From the NCBI GenBank assembly GCA_014208095.1, contig JACHMT010000001.1:2046001-2110000 (forward strand): DNA of 64,000 nt. Reading direction: 5' to 3'. The position numbers and the translations under genes are program-made. A model generated the notes under the pieces. That model did no database searches. It saw only the letters and a program-made list of their open reading frames with translations, and had not been told where the DNA came from. Each line of letters opens with the position of its first letter. Within the stretch, counting starts at the first letter, position 1. Source of the DNA: Actinospineispora eucalypti (GTDB lineage: Bacteria > Actinomycetota > Actinomycetes > Mycobacteriales > Pseudonocardiaceae). Positions 8,254-18,232 of the stretch are shown piece after piece.

Positions 8254-9632
8254 GCAGCAAGAGCCCAATCCGCCTGGTACTGATCGCGCTCGGCGTGGCG
8301 GCGGTGCTGGTGGCGGGCGGCCTGACCTACGACCGGGTCGGCAGCGACGTGGGCACGGTCAAGGTGTCCGCCATGTTCGCCGACGCCTACCCGATGGTGC
8401 CGGGCAGCCGGGTCCGGGTGGCCGGCGTGCAGGTCGGCACGATCGACGACGTCGTGCCGGAGAACGGCATGGCCAAGGTCGTGATGAAGCTGAACCGCGA
8501 GGTTCTGCCGATCCACACCGACGCCCGCGCCGACATCGTCATCCAGGACCTCCTGGGAGAGCGGTTCGTGGCGCTGGACCGGGGCAGCCCGAACGCCCCG
8601 GTGCTGCCCGAGGGCGGCACGCTGGCCGAGACCCAGACCAACCGGGTCACCGACCTGCAGGACGTGCTGAACTCGCTGGACGACCCGACCAGCGTGGCGC
8701 TGGCCGGCCTGGTCACCACCACCGGCGAGGGCCTGCGGGAGAACGGCCAGCGCACCTCCGACACGATCAAGGCGCTGGCCCCGACCATGCACCGCACCGA
8801 CCGCCTGGTGAAGGTGCTGAACGAACAGAACGCGCAGCTGAACCGCCTGATCGAGATGGCCCAGCCGGTGGCGTCGGCGGTGGCCTCCAACCACGGCCAG
8901 GACATGGACAAGCTGGTCGACTCGGCAACCAACCTGCTGGGCGCGGTCGGCGAGCAGCAGCTCCAGCTGCGCGACACGCTGGTCGAGCTGCCCGGCGCGC
9001 TCGGCAGCACCCGGCGCACGCTGCACGAGCTGGCCGGGGTCGCCGGGCCGGCCGCCGAGAACCTGGAGGACATCCGGCCGACCACGGACAACCTGGTGGA
9101 GATCAGCGACGAGATCCACGAGTTCGCCGACGCGGCCGAGCCTTCGGCCGAGGCGCTGGCCAAGCTGCTGCCCAAGGTCGACGAGCTGCTCCGCGAGGCC
9201 CGGCCGGTGGTCGGGGACCTGCACCGCGCCGGCGGCGACGTGCGGGACATCACCGCCGGCTTCAAGCAGCTGGACCGCACCGCGCTGCCCCACCTGACCG
9301 GCATCCTCGAGCTGGCCAAGGGCTGGAGCCTGTCCACCGTGGACTACGACGCGGTCGGCCACTACTTCAAGGCGATCCTGGACCTGAACCCGGCCGCGCT
9401 GAGCACCGTCGGCTTCGGGTCGATCCCGGGCGCGCCGAGGAACACGCCGGTGCCGGCGCTGCCCTCGATGGCCGAGCCGCCGTTCAACCAGCTCGGCAAG
9501 CAGCTGCAGCCGGAAGGCCCCGGGGACCCGCGCACCTCGAAACCGACCGGCAGCGGCAAGAACGGGGCCACCGGCCTGGACCGGAAACAGGAGAGCTCGC
9601 TGGTGCGGCAGATGCTCGGGGGAGGTTCCTGA
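8250..9632 (+). CDS. mceB: Mce-family protein B
   Basis: A 460-residue Mce protein with one N-terminal anchor (about residues 8-26), an MlaD/Mce domain (about 35-120: MVPGSRVRVAGVQVGTIDDV, LLGERFVALDRG), a long alpha-helical needle segment, and a proline/lysine-rich polar tail after about residue 390. It overlaps mceA by ATGA. The mature N-terminus has no lipobox cysteine. Expected to be one chain of the heterohexameric periplasmic channel. Confidence 0.92.
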   Translation: MSSKSPIRLVLIALGVAAVLVAGGLTYDRVGSDVGTVKVSAMFADAYPMVPGSRVRVAGVQVGTIDDVVPENGMAKVVMKLNREVLPIHTDARADIVIQDLLGERFVALDRGSPNAPVLPEGGTLAETQTNRVTDLQDVLNSLDDPTSVALAGLVTTTGEGLRENGQRTSDTIKALAPTMHRTDRLVKVLNEQNAQLNRLIEMAQPVASAVASNHGQDMDKLVDSATNLLGAVGEQQLQLRDTLVELPGALGSTRRTLHELAGVAGPAAENLEDIRPTTDNLVEISDEIHEFADAAEPSAEALAKLLPKVDELLREARPVVGDLHRAGGDVRDITAGFKQLDRTALPHLTGILELAKGWSLSTVDYDAVGHYFKAILDLNPAALSTVGFGSIPGAPRNTPVPALPSMAEPPFNQLGKQLQPEGPGDPRTSKPTGSGKNGATGLDRKQESSLVRQMLGGGS

Positions 9633-9633
9633 C

Positions 9634-10947
9634 ATGACGGTCCCACGCATGAAGCCGGAACGCCGGAAGATGGGCCGGTCGTTCACGGCCGGCGCCATCG
9701 TGATGGTGATCCTGGCCGGGATCACCGCGCTGACCTTCAGCGCGGTCAACGGCATGCCGTTCGTGCCGCGCAAGACGGTCCGGGCCGAGTTCAACAACAT
9801 CCACTCGCTGGCGGTCAACGACGACGTGCGGCGCAACAGCGCGCGCATCGGCCGGGTCTCCGGGGTCGAGCTGCGCGGCGACCACGCGCTGGTCACCATG
9901 GAGCTGGACGGCGACCCGGCGGTGTTCTCCGACGCGGTGGCCCGGGTCTGGGACGTCTCCGCGCTGGCCGCCAAGTTCGTCGAGCTGGAGCCGGGCACCC
10001 CGACCGCCGGCCCGATCGGCGACGGCGACGTCCTGCCGGCCGCCCGCAACGAGGACTCCGCCGACGTCTGGCGGGTGCTGAACATCTTCGAGCCGAAGAC
10101 CAGGGCCGAGATGGCCGGCTTCCTGCGCGAGTTCGGCGGTGGGTCGCTGGGCCACGGCGGCGACCTGAACGCGTTCCTGCGCTCCGGCCCGGGGATGCTG
10201 GACGACCTCGGCACGGTGTCCGAGTCGCTGGCCTCGCCCCGGTTCAACCTGCCCCGGCTGATCAACACCAACACCACGCTGGCCGGCCGGTTCAAGGGCC
10301 GGGAGGCGCAGATCTCCGAGCTGCTGCGCCAGACCGACGAGACCTTCCGCGGCTTCACGGTGGGACAGAGCGCGCCGCTGAAGGCGGTGCTGGCGAAGAC
10401 CCCGGACACGCTGCGCGCGATCCGGCCGGCGATGGACGAGATGGGCCCGACGCTGGCCGAGACCCGGTTGGCGATGGTCGACCTGCGGGGCGGCGCCAAG
10501 GGGCTGGGCGACGCCACTCCCGACTTCCGCGGCTTCCTGCGTGACTCGGTGCCGGTGTCCCACCAGGTGCCCGGCTTCACCGACGACGCGCGCTCCCCGG
10601 TCGGGAAGCTGCGGCACACCCTGGACGACGCGCGGCCGCTGGTGAACCGGGCGGTCGACACGTTCGACTACCTGCGGGACCCGGTGCACGTGCTGGCGCC
10701 CTACGGGCCGGAGGCGGGCTCCCTGTTCACCCGGATGCACAGCTTCGTCTCCCGCGGACCCGAGCCGGGCAAGCGGTACGCGACGGTGACGGCCAACTTC
10801 GGGCCGACCACGCTCACCGGCAGTGCCCTGAAATCCGGCGGAAAGCGGTTCGTCGACGCCTACCCGGCACCCGGTGAGGCGGAGAACCAGCGGCTGCGCC
10901 TCGGCGAGGCGCCGGCGGGTATCGGTGTTGGAGGCCGCAAGAAATGA
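9634..10947 (+). CDS. mceC: Mce-family protein C
   Basis: A 437-residue Mce protein. A basic N-terminus and one anchor (about residues 19-40) precede the Mce domain (VRRNSARIGRVSGVELRGDHALVTM), a helical stalk, and PYGPEAGSLF, its version of the late Mce motif. A GGGGGAGG ribosome site lies just before ATG 9634. The tail after residue 400 is glycine/lysine-rich. It overlaps mceD by ATGA. Confidence 0.92.
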   Translation: MTVPRMKPERRKMGRSFTAGAIVMVILAGITALTFSAVNGMPFVPRKTVRAEFNNIHSLAVNDDVRRNSARIGRVSGVELRGDHALVTMELDGDPAVFSDAVARVWDVSALAAKFVELEPGTPTAGPIGDGDVLPAARNEDSADVWRVLNIFEPKTRAEMAGFLREFGGGSLGHGGDLNAFLRSGPGMLDDLGTVSESLASPRFNLPRLINTNTTLAGRFKGREAQISELLRQTDETFRGFTVGQSAPLKAVLAKTPDTLRAIRPAMDEMGPTLAETRLAMVDLRGGAKGLGDATPDFRGFLRDSVPVSHQVPGFTDDARSPVGKLRHTLDDARPLVNRAVDTFDYLRDPVHVLAPYGPEAGSLFTRMHSFVSRGPEPGKRYATVTANFGPTTLTGSALKSGGKRFVDAYPAPGEAENQRLRLGEAPAGIGVGGRKK

Positions 10948-12419
10948 TCAAGCGTTTGCTGCACGCCAAGCGGAGCACCAAGGTGCTCGGCGCGGTCGTG
11001 CTGACGGTCCTGCTGGGGCTGTTCCTGGTCGCGTACGGGAAGGAGCGGCTGGTCTCCGCGCTCAGCCCCGGCGACACGGTGACCGCCACGTTCAGCCGCC
11101 AGTTCAAGCTGGACGAGTACCAGAGCGTGATCAAGCTGGCCTCGGTGCGGGTGGGCGAGGTGACCGGCATCAGGCAGGTCGAGGACGGCAGCGCCGAGGT
11201 CACCATGCGGCTGGACAAGGGGGTCAGCGAGACACTGGGCGGCCAGCCGTCGGCGGCGATCCGGCCCACCCTGATCGTCGGCGGCGTCTACTACATCGAG
11301 CTGACCCCCGGCGGCCGGGGCGGGGTGTTCGACGGGCACATCCCGATGGAACGGACCACCGTGCCGGTGGAGCTGGACCACGTGCTCTCGGCGATCAACA
11401 CCGACGCCCAGCGGGGGATGCGGGGCTTCGCCCGCAACTTCGACGAGACGCTGCGCCAGGGCGGGCGGGACGCGATCCGCCGGTTCCTGCACGAGACGCC
11501 GCCGGCGTTCAAGCCGACCGGCGAGGTGCTGCGGGCCTTCCGGGGGACCGACCCGAACCAGGACCTGACCCGGCTGGTGAGCGGCTTCGAGGGCTTCGCG
11601 GCGGTGTTCAACCGCAAGCAGGGCCAGTTCGCCGACATCATCGAGTCCTTCGACCGCACCTCGGCCGCGTTCAACGCCCAGCGCGGCGCGGTGGCCGACA
11701 CGCTGGGCACGCTGCCCGAGACGATGCGGACCACCCGGGCCGGGCTGGAGGACCTGCAGGGCTCGCTGGACCGGTTGACCGAGACCGCGCCCCGGTTCCG
11801 GGACTCCGCGCGGGAGCTGGACCCCCTGATGCGGGAGCTCGGGCCGCTGGTCAGCGACGCGCGCCCGCTGGCCGAGGACCTGAAGGACGCACTCGGCGAC
11901 GCCGAACCGGCGCTGCGCCGGCTGGTCGGGGTGGCGAAGAACGGCGAGGAGATGTTCCGGGACATCCACGGCCCGGTGCTGGACCGGATCAACGGGCCGG
12001 TGAAGCACGCGGTGCTGAACCCGTGGACCGGGCACGGCGTCTACGCCAACGGCGGCAACGACCACCCGATGTACAAGGAGCTGGCCTACCTGGTCACGGT
12101 GCTGGACGGCGCCTTCAAGGACAAGGACCAGAACGGTGGCCTCGGCCGGCTGGCGGCCGGCGAGGGCGGCAGCATGTTCACCGGCGGAAGCCAGTTCCCC
12201 CGGCCGCTCGAGGAGTACTTCTTCGAGCACATGCTCGGCCAGAAGCCGTACGGGCCGCAGGACTCCAAGGAGAGCGACCGGGGCCTGTCCCGGATCGGTA
12301 CCCAGAAGCCGGTCAACGAGGGCATGAAGCCGCTGCCCGCGCCGGGTCCGGTGCCCGGCCCGGGTCCCCTGCCCGGCGGCAACCCGCTGATGCTGCCCCT
12401 GGGAGGTGGTGACAAGTGA
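10944..12419 (+). CDS. mceD: Mce-family protein D
   Basis: A 491-residue Mce protein, the longest of the six. Anchor at about residues 13-31, Mce domain at about 40-130 (VIKLASVRVGEVTGIRQVED), then a long helical part. The C-terminus is a proline/glycine-rich tail (PAPGPVPGPGPLPGG) of low complexity, as in several mycobacterial Mce proteins. It overlaps its neighbours on both sides by four bases, so stoichiometric translation is likely. Confidence 0.92.
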   Translation: MIKRLLHAKRSTKVLGAVVLTVLLGLFLVAYGKERLVSALSPGDTVTATFSRQFKLDEYQSVIKLASVRVGEVTGIRQVEDGSAEVTMRLDKGVSETLGGQPSAAIRPTLIVGGVYYIELTPGGRGGVFDGHIPMERTTVPVELDHVLSAINTDAQRGMRGFARNFDETLRQGGRDAIRRFLHETPPAFKPTGEVLRAFRGTDPNQDLTRLVSGFEGFAAVFNRKQGQFADIIESFDRTSAAFNAQRGAVADTLGTLPETMRTTRAGLEDLQGSLDRLTETAPRFRDSARELDPLMRELGPLVSDARPLAEDLKDALGDAEPALRRLVGVAKNGEEMFRDIHGPVLDRINGPVKHAVLNPWTGHGVYANGGNDHPMYKELAYLVTVLDGAFKDKDQNGGLGRLAAGEGGSMFTGGSQFPRPLEEYFFEHMLGQKPYGPQDSKESDRGLSRIGTQKPVNEGMKPLPAPGPVPGPGPLPGGNPLMLPLGGGDK

Positions 12420-13705
12420 GCCGATTCCATCCGGTGCTGGCCCTGCGGCGGGCCATGACCATCCCCGGCATGGGCCGCGACCTCACGGCGATCGTGTTCA
12501 TGGTGGTGGTCGCGGTGGCGACGGCCGTGGCCATCATGCTCAACCTATCCACGGGCGTGCCCTGGGCGCCGCGCAAGCACGTGAACATCGAGTTCCAGGC
12601 GGTGCCCGGGGTGAACCCGGCGGCCGGCAGCCCGGTCACCATCGCCGGAGTGAACGTCGGCGCCATCACCGGCGCTCGGGCCACCGACCACGGCACCGCC
12701 GTCCTGGAGCTGGAGCTGACCAAGATCCAGCCGATCTACTCCAACGCGCGGGCCGTGCTGCGGCCCAAGAACCCGCTGAACGAGATGTCGGTGGAGATCA
12801 ACCCCGGCGGCCCTCCGGGCCACCCGCTGGGCGAGGGCGAGGTGCTCCCGGCCAGCCAGACCATGCGGCCGATCCAGGCCGACGAGGTGTTCCAGAACCT
12901 GGACGCCCAGGCCCAGGCCGCCCTCACCGACCTGCTGGTCCAGTCGGACGTCGCGCTGGTCCGCGCGCCGGCCGACCTCGGCCCCGGCCTCGACGCGGCC
13001 ACCAACACCACGGTGGCCGTCCGCCCGGTGGTGGAGGCGCTGCAGGCCCGGCGGGAGAAGATCAGCCAGCTGGTCAGCGCGATCTCCCAGATCGCCGGGG
13101 CCCTCGGCCAGAACACCGAGCGGACGGCCCGGCTGGCCGACGGCGCGCAGCAGACGCTGCACACCCTGGCGGCCAACGACGCGGCCCTGCGGGACAGCCT
13201 CGCCCAGCTGCCCGGCCTTTCCAGCGGCCTGCGGGAGGCGATGACCAACACGCGGGACCTGACCGACGAGCTCAACCCGACGCTGGACAACCTGGACGAG
13301 GCCGCCGACGACCTGCCCTCGGCGATCGACCGGCTGGAGGACACCATGGGGCCGCTGGACGACCTGGTGGACGAGGCGCGGCCGGTGGCCCGCCACGCCA
13401 AGGAGCTGCTGCGAGACCTGCGGCCGCTGTCCAAGGACGTGGACGAGGCGCTGGACGACTTCCTGCCGGTCACCGACCACCTCAAGCGGCACACCGAGCT
13501 GATCACCTCGTACCTGACCGAGATCAACGCGTTCGTCTACAACACCAAGTCGGTGTTCGGCGCCGGTGACGCCCAGGGGCCGATCATCCGGGGTTACGTG
13601 GTGGCGCCCCCGGGCGGCGGGGTGTTCCCGCAGCCCGGGTTCAAGCCGGACAAGAACGTGAACCCGGCCGGCCAGCCGGGCGCGAACCCTGGGGGCAACC
13701 GATGA
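12416..13705 (+). CDS. mceE: Mce-family protein E
   Basis: A 429-residue Mce protein starting at GTG 12416 inside the end of mceD. Anchor at about residues 22-42, Mce domain at about 50-135 (GSPVTIAGVNVGAITGARA), helical needle, and a glycine/proline-rich tail. In mycobacterial operons the fifth position is usually a lipoprotein (LprK-type); this protein has no cysteine near its N-terminus, so it is anchored by a membrane helix instead. Confidence 0.91.
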   Translation: MSRFHPVLALRRAMTIPGMGRDLTAIVFMVVVAVATAVAIMLNLSTGVPWAPRKHVNIEFQAVPGVNPAAGSPVTIAGVNVGAITGARATDHGTAVLELELTKIQPIYSNARAVLRPKNPLNEMSVEINPGGPPGHPLGEGEVLPASQTMRPIQADEVFQNLDAQAQAALTDLLVQSDVALVRAPADLGPGLDAATNTTVAVRPVVEALQARREKISQLVSAISQIAGALGQNTERTARLADGAQQTLHTLAANDAALRDSLAQLPGLSSGLREAMTNTRDLTDELNPTLDNLDEAADDLPSAIDRLEDTMGPLDDLVDEARPVARHAKELLRDLRPLSKDVDEALDDFLPVTDHLKRHTELITSYLTEINAFVYNTKSVFGAGDAQGPIIRGYVVAPPGGGVFPQPGFKPDKNVNPAGQPGANPGGNR

Positions 13706-14997
13706 GGCAGATCTTCTCCGGGTTCGTCGGCCGGGCGCTCGCCCTGGTGGCGTTCTTCGCCTTCGGCCTCGCGATCTTCTCCTACCTGTACCTGGGCATC
13801 GGCGGTTACGTCCCGTTCGTCACCCCGAACCAGTACACGCTGGCGGTCAAGATGGCCGACGGCGACAACCTGGTGCAGGCCAGCCGGGTCTCCATCGCCG
13901 GCGTGAAGATCGGGGACGTCCGCTCGATCGAGCGCGAGGGCAACGAGCTGAAGGCGACCTTCATGGTCGAGGACAGGTTCGCCCCGCTGCACCAGGGCGT
14001 GCGCATCCGGCTGGGCGAGCGGTCGCTGGTCGGGGAGGCCTACTTCGACGTGGTGGACGGCACCGGCGCCGAGCTGCCGTCCGGTGCGATGATCCCGTCG
14101 AAGGACTTCCAGCCCAGCACCCAGCTGCACGACGTGATCGCCAGCTTCGACCCGAAGACCCGGGCCGACATGTCGAGCATGCTGCGCTCGCTGGGCGCCG
14201 GTACGAAGGAGACCCACGAGGAGGTCTCCGGGATGCTGGCCGGCATGGGCGGGCTGGGCCGCGACGGCGCCACCGCGCTGGACGCGATCGCCGCCCAGTC
14301 CGAGGACTTCACCGCGCTCGGCCGCGACCTGTCCACCCTGATGCAGACGCTGGACACCGGGGAGGGGCGCATCGCCGACCTGGTCACCAGCGCGAACCGG
14401 CTCACCAGGGCCACCGCGAGCCAACGCGGCGCGGTGGAGGCCACGATGAACGAGCTGCCCGACACGCTGGACGTCGCCCGGACGGCGTCGTCCGACGTCA
14501 AGGACCTTTCCCGGGCGCTGCGGCCGGTGGTGTCCGACCTGAAGGACGCGGCGCCGTTCCTCTCCGACGCGCTGGACGACCTGCCGGAGATCAGCGACGA
14601 TCTGCGGAAGGCCATGCCGCCGCTGTCCAAGGTCATGGACCGCGCGGACGGCACCTTCGACCGGATTCCCCGGTTCCAGGAGAAGAGCGCGGATACCATC
14701 CCGGAGGCCCGCGAGTTCCTCCGCGACCTGAACCCGCTGCTCAAGTACCTCAAGCCGTACGGGCCGGAGATCGGCGGGTTCTTCGGCAACCTCAACGCCA
14801 GCTGGCAGTACACCAACGGCAACGGCCTCAACCACGTCCGGGTGTTCGCCATGCTCAACGACCGGGCGCTGGGTAACACGCCGGTCGCCTACAAGGGGCC
14901 GCTGACCTACTCCAACCCGTATCCCAAGCCGGGCTCGCAGCCCCGGCCTGGGCCGTGGGACGGCAAGTACCCGAGGGTGGAGCGCCTGCCGAAATGA
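13702..14997 (+). CDS. mceF: Mce-family protein F
   Basis: A 431-residue Mce protein. Anchor at about residues 10-32, Mce domain at about 40-125 (ASRVSIAGVKIGDVRSIE, LGERSLVGEAYFDVVDG), helical part, and a late KPYGPEIGGFFGNLNASW motif at about residue 350 shared with MceA. The tail is proline-rich. It closes the mce set and overlaps the RND-type gene by ATGA, so the downstream genes belong to the same operon. Confidence 0.92.
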   Translation: MRQIFSGFVGRALALVAFFAFGLAIFSYLYLGIGGYVPFVTPNQYTLAVKMADGDNLVQASRVSIAGVKIGDVRSIEREGNELKATFMVEDRFAPLHQGVRIRLGERSLVGEAYFDVVDGTGAELPSGAMIPSKDFQPSTQLHDVIASFDPKTRADMSSMLRSLGAGTKETHEEVSGMLAGMGGLGRDGATALDAIAAQSEDFTALGRDLSTLMQTLDTGEGRIADLVTSANRLTRATASQRGAVEATMNELPDTLDVARTASSDVKDLSRALRPVVSDLKDAAPFLSDALDDLPEISDDLRKAMPPLSKVMDRADGTFDRIPRFQEKSADTIPEAREFLRDLNPLLKYLKPYGPEIGGFFGNLNASWQYTNGNGLNHVRVFAMLNDRALGNTPVAYKGPLTYSNPYPKPGSQPRPGPWDGKYPRVERLPK

Positions 14998-17210
14998 CCA
15001 GCGCGTTACCGCCGCGCCGCCTGGCCGTGCTGCTGCTCGCCGTGCTGGTGTGCACCGGCACGGTGATCGGGCTGGCCCGGCTGCGCACGGACACCGCGCC
15101 GACGGCGTTCCTGCCGGCCGGGGACCCCGCCCTGACCGCGTTGGAGGAGACCGCGCGGGCGTTCGGCGGGGACCCGGTGGTGGTGCTGGCCGAGTCGGCG
15201 CGGCCGCGCGAGCTGATGACCGGGGCCGAGCTGGGCCGGCTGCTGAGCCTGGAAGGAAGGCTGGCGGAGCTGCCGGACGTCGCCGTGGTGTACGGGCCGG
15301 GGACCGCGCTCAACCAGATAGTCGCCTCCACCCGCAACCTGGTGGCCGCCATCTCCGGCCGCCGGGACGCCATCCGGGCGACCGGTGACCCGGCGCTGGC
15401 CGAGTTCGACCTGCGCTACGGCCCGCTGGTGGTGCAGGCGATGCCGGCCGGGGTGCCGAGCGTGCGCAACCAGGGCTTCGTCGACTCGGTGGTGTTCGGG
15501 CCGGACGGCGCAACCCGGGCCTCCTGGCGCTACCTGGTGCCGGCCCCGAACGCGGTGGCGATCCTGGTGCGGCCGCGCGAGGGGCTGGACGAGGCGGGCA
15601 CCCGGCGGCTGGTCGCCGCGACCCGCGACCTGGTCGCCCGGGCCGGCCTGACCACCACCCGGACCACGGTGACCGGCACGCCCACCGTGTTCGCCGACCT
15701 CGGGCAGCGGGTGCAGCGGGAGATCCCGCTGCTCGGCGCCGTCGCGCTGGCCCTGATCATCGCCTGTTACCTGGGCATCGGCTGGACCGGGCGGCGGCGG
15801 GACCGGCTGCTGCCGCTGGCCGCGACCCTCGGGTCGATGGCGGTGACCCTGGCCGTGTTCGGCTGGTTGGGCATCGAGCTGTCGCTGGGGGCGGTGGCGT
15901 TCCTGCCGATCCTGATCGGCATCGGCAGCGACTTCCCCGCCTACCTGGTGCACGGCGCGCCGGTGCGCAGGGTGCTGGTGGCGGCCGGGGCGAGCGCGGC
16001 CGGGTTCGCCTCGCTCGCGCTGTCCCCGCTGCCGTTCGTGCGCGACCTCGGCCTGGCCCTGGGCCTGGGCGTGCTGCTCGCGGTGGCGATCGCGTTCCTG
16101 ATCCGGCCGAAGCGGGCTTCCCCGGCCGAGCCCGCCCCGGTCCCCGTGGTGCGCCGGGGGCTGCCCCGGCGCACCCGGGTGGCAGTGGCGGCGGCGCTCG
16201 CCGCGGTGGCGGCGCTGGGCTGGGTGATGCTGCCCCGCCTGGAGGTCCGGGCCCAGCCCGACGAACTGGCCGCCGGCCTGCCCTCGGTGGCCGACGCGCG
16301 GCACGCCGAGGACGTGATCGGCTCGTCGGGCGCGGTGCAGGTGCTGCTGCGCGGCGAGAACGTGCGCGACGTGGCGGCGCTGGACTGGATGCGCCGGGCC
16401 GAGGAGGGCATCGTCCGCCAGTACGGCGGCGCGCTGCGCCCCGCGGTGAGCCTGCCCGACCTGCTGGCGTTCCTCGGCCCGAACCCCACCCCCGAACAGT
16501 TCCAGGCCGGCGTCGGCCTGTTGCCGCACTACCTGGTGTCGGCGGTGCTCAGCGACGACGGGCGGAGCGCGGTGTTGAGCCTGGGCATCTCCCTGCAGGA
16601 CCTGCGCGAACAGCGGGACCTGCTCGGCGGCCTGCGCGCCGCGCTGCCGCCGCCACCGCCCGGCATGACCAGTGAGGTGGTGGGCCTGCCCTCGGCCGCC
16701 GCGCGCGGCTACGAGCTGGTCTCCGAGCACCGCTACCTGGCCAACCTGGTCGGCATCGCGGCGGCCGGGCTGGTGCTGTTCCTCGGCCTGGCCCGGCGAT
16801 CGGACGCGGTGCGCGCCGTCTCGGCCGCCGTGCTGGCCACCGGCTGGGGGCTGGCCGGGGCGTGGCTGCTCGGCATTCCGCTCAGCCCGCTGAGCGTGGC
16901 CCTCGGCTCGCTGACCACGGCCACCGCCTGCGAGTTCAGCGTGCTGCTCGGCTACCGGGGCTCTGGTCGCAACCCCCGCAACTCCCGGAACACCCGGCGC
17001 ACGGTGGCGGTGGCCGCCCTGGCGGCCGCGCTGGGCTACCTCTCGTTGACCCTGTCGGAGCTGGCGATCCTGCGGCACTTCGGCCTGCTGCTGGCGGCCA
17101 GCGTGGGCCTCTCGCTGCTGGCCGCCATCGCCATCGTCCGGCTGTTCCCGCCGGGTGCGCTGGCGCTCCCCGGCGTGGCGGCCGAACCGGATCGGAAGGT
17201 TGCGGTATGA
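14994..17210 (+). CDS. RND/MMPL-superfamily membrane protein
   Basis: A 738-residue protein with the duplicated RND layout: one N-terminal helix, a periplasmic loop (about 30-240), a five-helix block (about 245-375), a second helix and loop (about 400-590), and a second helix block (about 595-730). The helix-4 motif in the first half is GIGSDFPAYL; the second half has TTATACEFSVLL, Glu-Phe instead of the Asp-Tyr/Phe of proton-driven MmpL proteins. It is shorter than MmpL3 and closer to HpnN-like proteins. The start overlaps mceF by ATGA. Operon position suggests it hands substrate to or from the Mce complex. Confidence 0.85.
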   Translation: MTSALPPRRLAVLLLAVLVCTGTVIGLARLRTDTAPTAFLPAGDPALTALEETARAFGGDPVVVLAESARPRELMTGAELGRLLSLEGRLAELPDVAVVYGPGTALNQIVASTRNLVAAISGRRDAIRATGDPALAEFDLRYGPLVVQAMPAGVPSVRNQGFVDSVVFGPDGATRASWRYLVPAPNAVAILVRPREGLDEAGTRRLVAATRDLVARAGLTTTRTTVTGTPTVFADLGQRVQREIPLLGAVALALIIACYLGIGWTGRRRDRLLPLAATLGSMAVTLAVFGWLGIELSLGAVAFLPILIGIGSDFPAYLVHGAPVRRVLVAAGASAAGFASLALSPLPFVRDLGLALGLGVLLAVAIAFLIRPKRASPAEPAPVPVVRRGLPRRTRVAVAAALAAVAALGWVMLPRLEVRAQPDELAAGLPSVADARHAEDVIGSSGAVQVLLRGENVRDVAALDWMRRAEEGIVRQYGGALRPAVSLPDLLAFLGPNPTPEQFQAGVGLLPHYLVSAVLSDDGRSAVLSLGISLQDLREQRDLLGGLRAALPPPPPGMTSEVVGLPSAAARGYELVSEHRYLANLVGIAAAGLVLFLGLARRSDAVRAVSAAVLATGWGLAGAWLLGIPLSPLSVALGSLTTATACEFSVLLGYRGSGRNPRNSRNTRRTVAVAALAAALGYLSLTLSELAILRHFGLLLAASVGLSLLAAIAIVRLFPPGALALPGVAAEPDRKVAV

Positions 17211-18232
17211 CCCTGCGCTACCCGTGGAAGCTGGTCGCCGGCCTGGTCGCGACCCTGCTGTTGCCGGTCGCGGTGATGTCCGGCTCGGTGCTGGCCGTGC
17301 GGGCCGCCACCGGCCTGCCCGCCGACGCCGCGCTGCGCGTCGCCGGGGTCACCGTCAGCAAGACCGAACTGCGGCAGCGGATCCGGGTGCTCGGCGCCCT
17401 CTACGGGTTGCGCGCGCCGGCCGACCCCGGCCTGACCGACCAGTTCAACCGGGCCGCCGCGCGGGCGGTCGCGCTGCGCATCGTGATCGACAAGGCCATC
17501 GCGGAGCGCCGCCTGACGATTTCCCCGGAGCGTTCCGGGCAGCTGCTGGCCGACTTCGTCGCGCGCGGCGTCAACCCGCCGGGGCAGGCCGGGTTCCTCG
17601 CGTTGCTGCGCGACGTGGGGGCATCCGAGGCCGAGGTGGTGGCCGAGCTGAATCGCCGGGAGGGCACCCGCGAGCTGTTGGGCCAGGTCACCGCCCCGGT
17701 GGCCGCCCCGTTGACCGATGCCGAGCTGCATGCCTACTACCGGGACCACCAGGCCGAGCTGGTGTGGCCGGAGCGGCGGCACCTGCGCAACATCGTGGTC
17801 GCCACCCAGGAACAGGCCGCCGCGCTGCACACCGACCTCGGCCGGGGCGCCGACTTCGCCGCGCTGGCCCGGCAGAGCTCGCTGGACCGGCGCACCCGCG
17901 ACGCCGGCGGCGACCTCGGAACGCTGCGCGCCGACCAGCTGGACGAGGCCTACCGGGGGCCGGCGTTCGCCGCCGCGCCCGGAGCGGTCTTCGGCCCGGT
18001 CCAGACCTCCGAGGGCTGGAACCTCGGGCAGGTGCTCGAGGTCAGCCCGCCGGCGCCGGTCGGTTTCGACGAGGCGCGCGGGCGGCTCGGCGAATGGCTG
18101 CGCCAGCGGCGGGTCGAGCAGGCCTGGCAGGAATGGCAGGACCGCCAGCTGGCCGGCGCCGACGCGAGCTACGCCGACGAGTACCGCCCGAACCCGGCCG
18201 GCCCGGCGGAGTCGGCGGGGCTGCCCCAGTGA
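17207..18232 (+). CDS. SurA/PrsA-like peptidyl-prolyl isomerase, membrane-anchored
   Basis: A 341-residue extracytoplasmic folding factor. N-terminal anchor or uncleaved signal at about residues 10-33, a SurA-like N-domain with the TVSKTELRQRIRVLG helix at about 47-60, and a parvulin (PPIC rotamase) domain at about 190-280 marked by RHLRNIVVAT, DFAALARQSSLD and DAGGDLG. It overlaps both neighbours by four bases. A plausible role is folding or assembly of the Mce proteins in the periplasm; this is inferred from the operon only. Confidence 0.8.
   Translation: MTLRYPWKLVAGLVATLLLPVAVMSGSVLAVRAATGLPADAALRVAGVTVSKTELRQRIRVLGALYGLRAPADPGLTDQFNRAAARAVALRIVIDKAIAERRLTISPERSGQLLADFVARGVNPPGQAGFLALLRDVGASEAEVVAELNRREGTRELLGQVTAPVAAPLTDAELHAYYRDHQAELVWPERRHLRNIVVATQEQAAALHTDLGRGADFAALARQSSLDRRTRDAGGDLGTLRADQLDEAYRGPAFAAAPGAVFGPVQTSEGWNLGQVLEVSPPAPVGFDEARGRLGEWLRQRRVEQAWQEWQDRQLAGADASYADEYRPNPAGPAESAGLPQ

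Noticed and set aside
7998..10661. Very long minus-strand open frame across mceA-mceC
   Set aside because: It is the antisense of codon-biased high-GC genes; the protein is Arg/Pro/Ser-rich without motifs, while the plus strand encodes clear Mce proteins.
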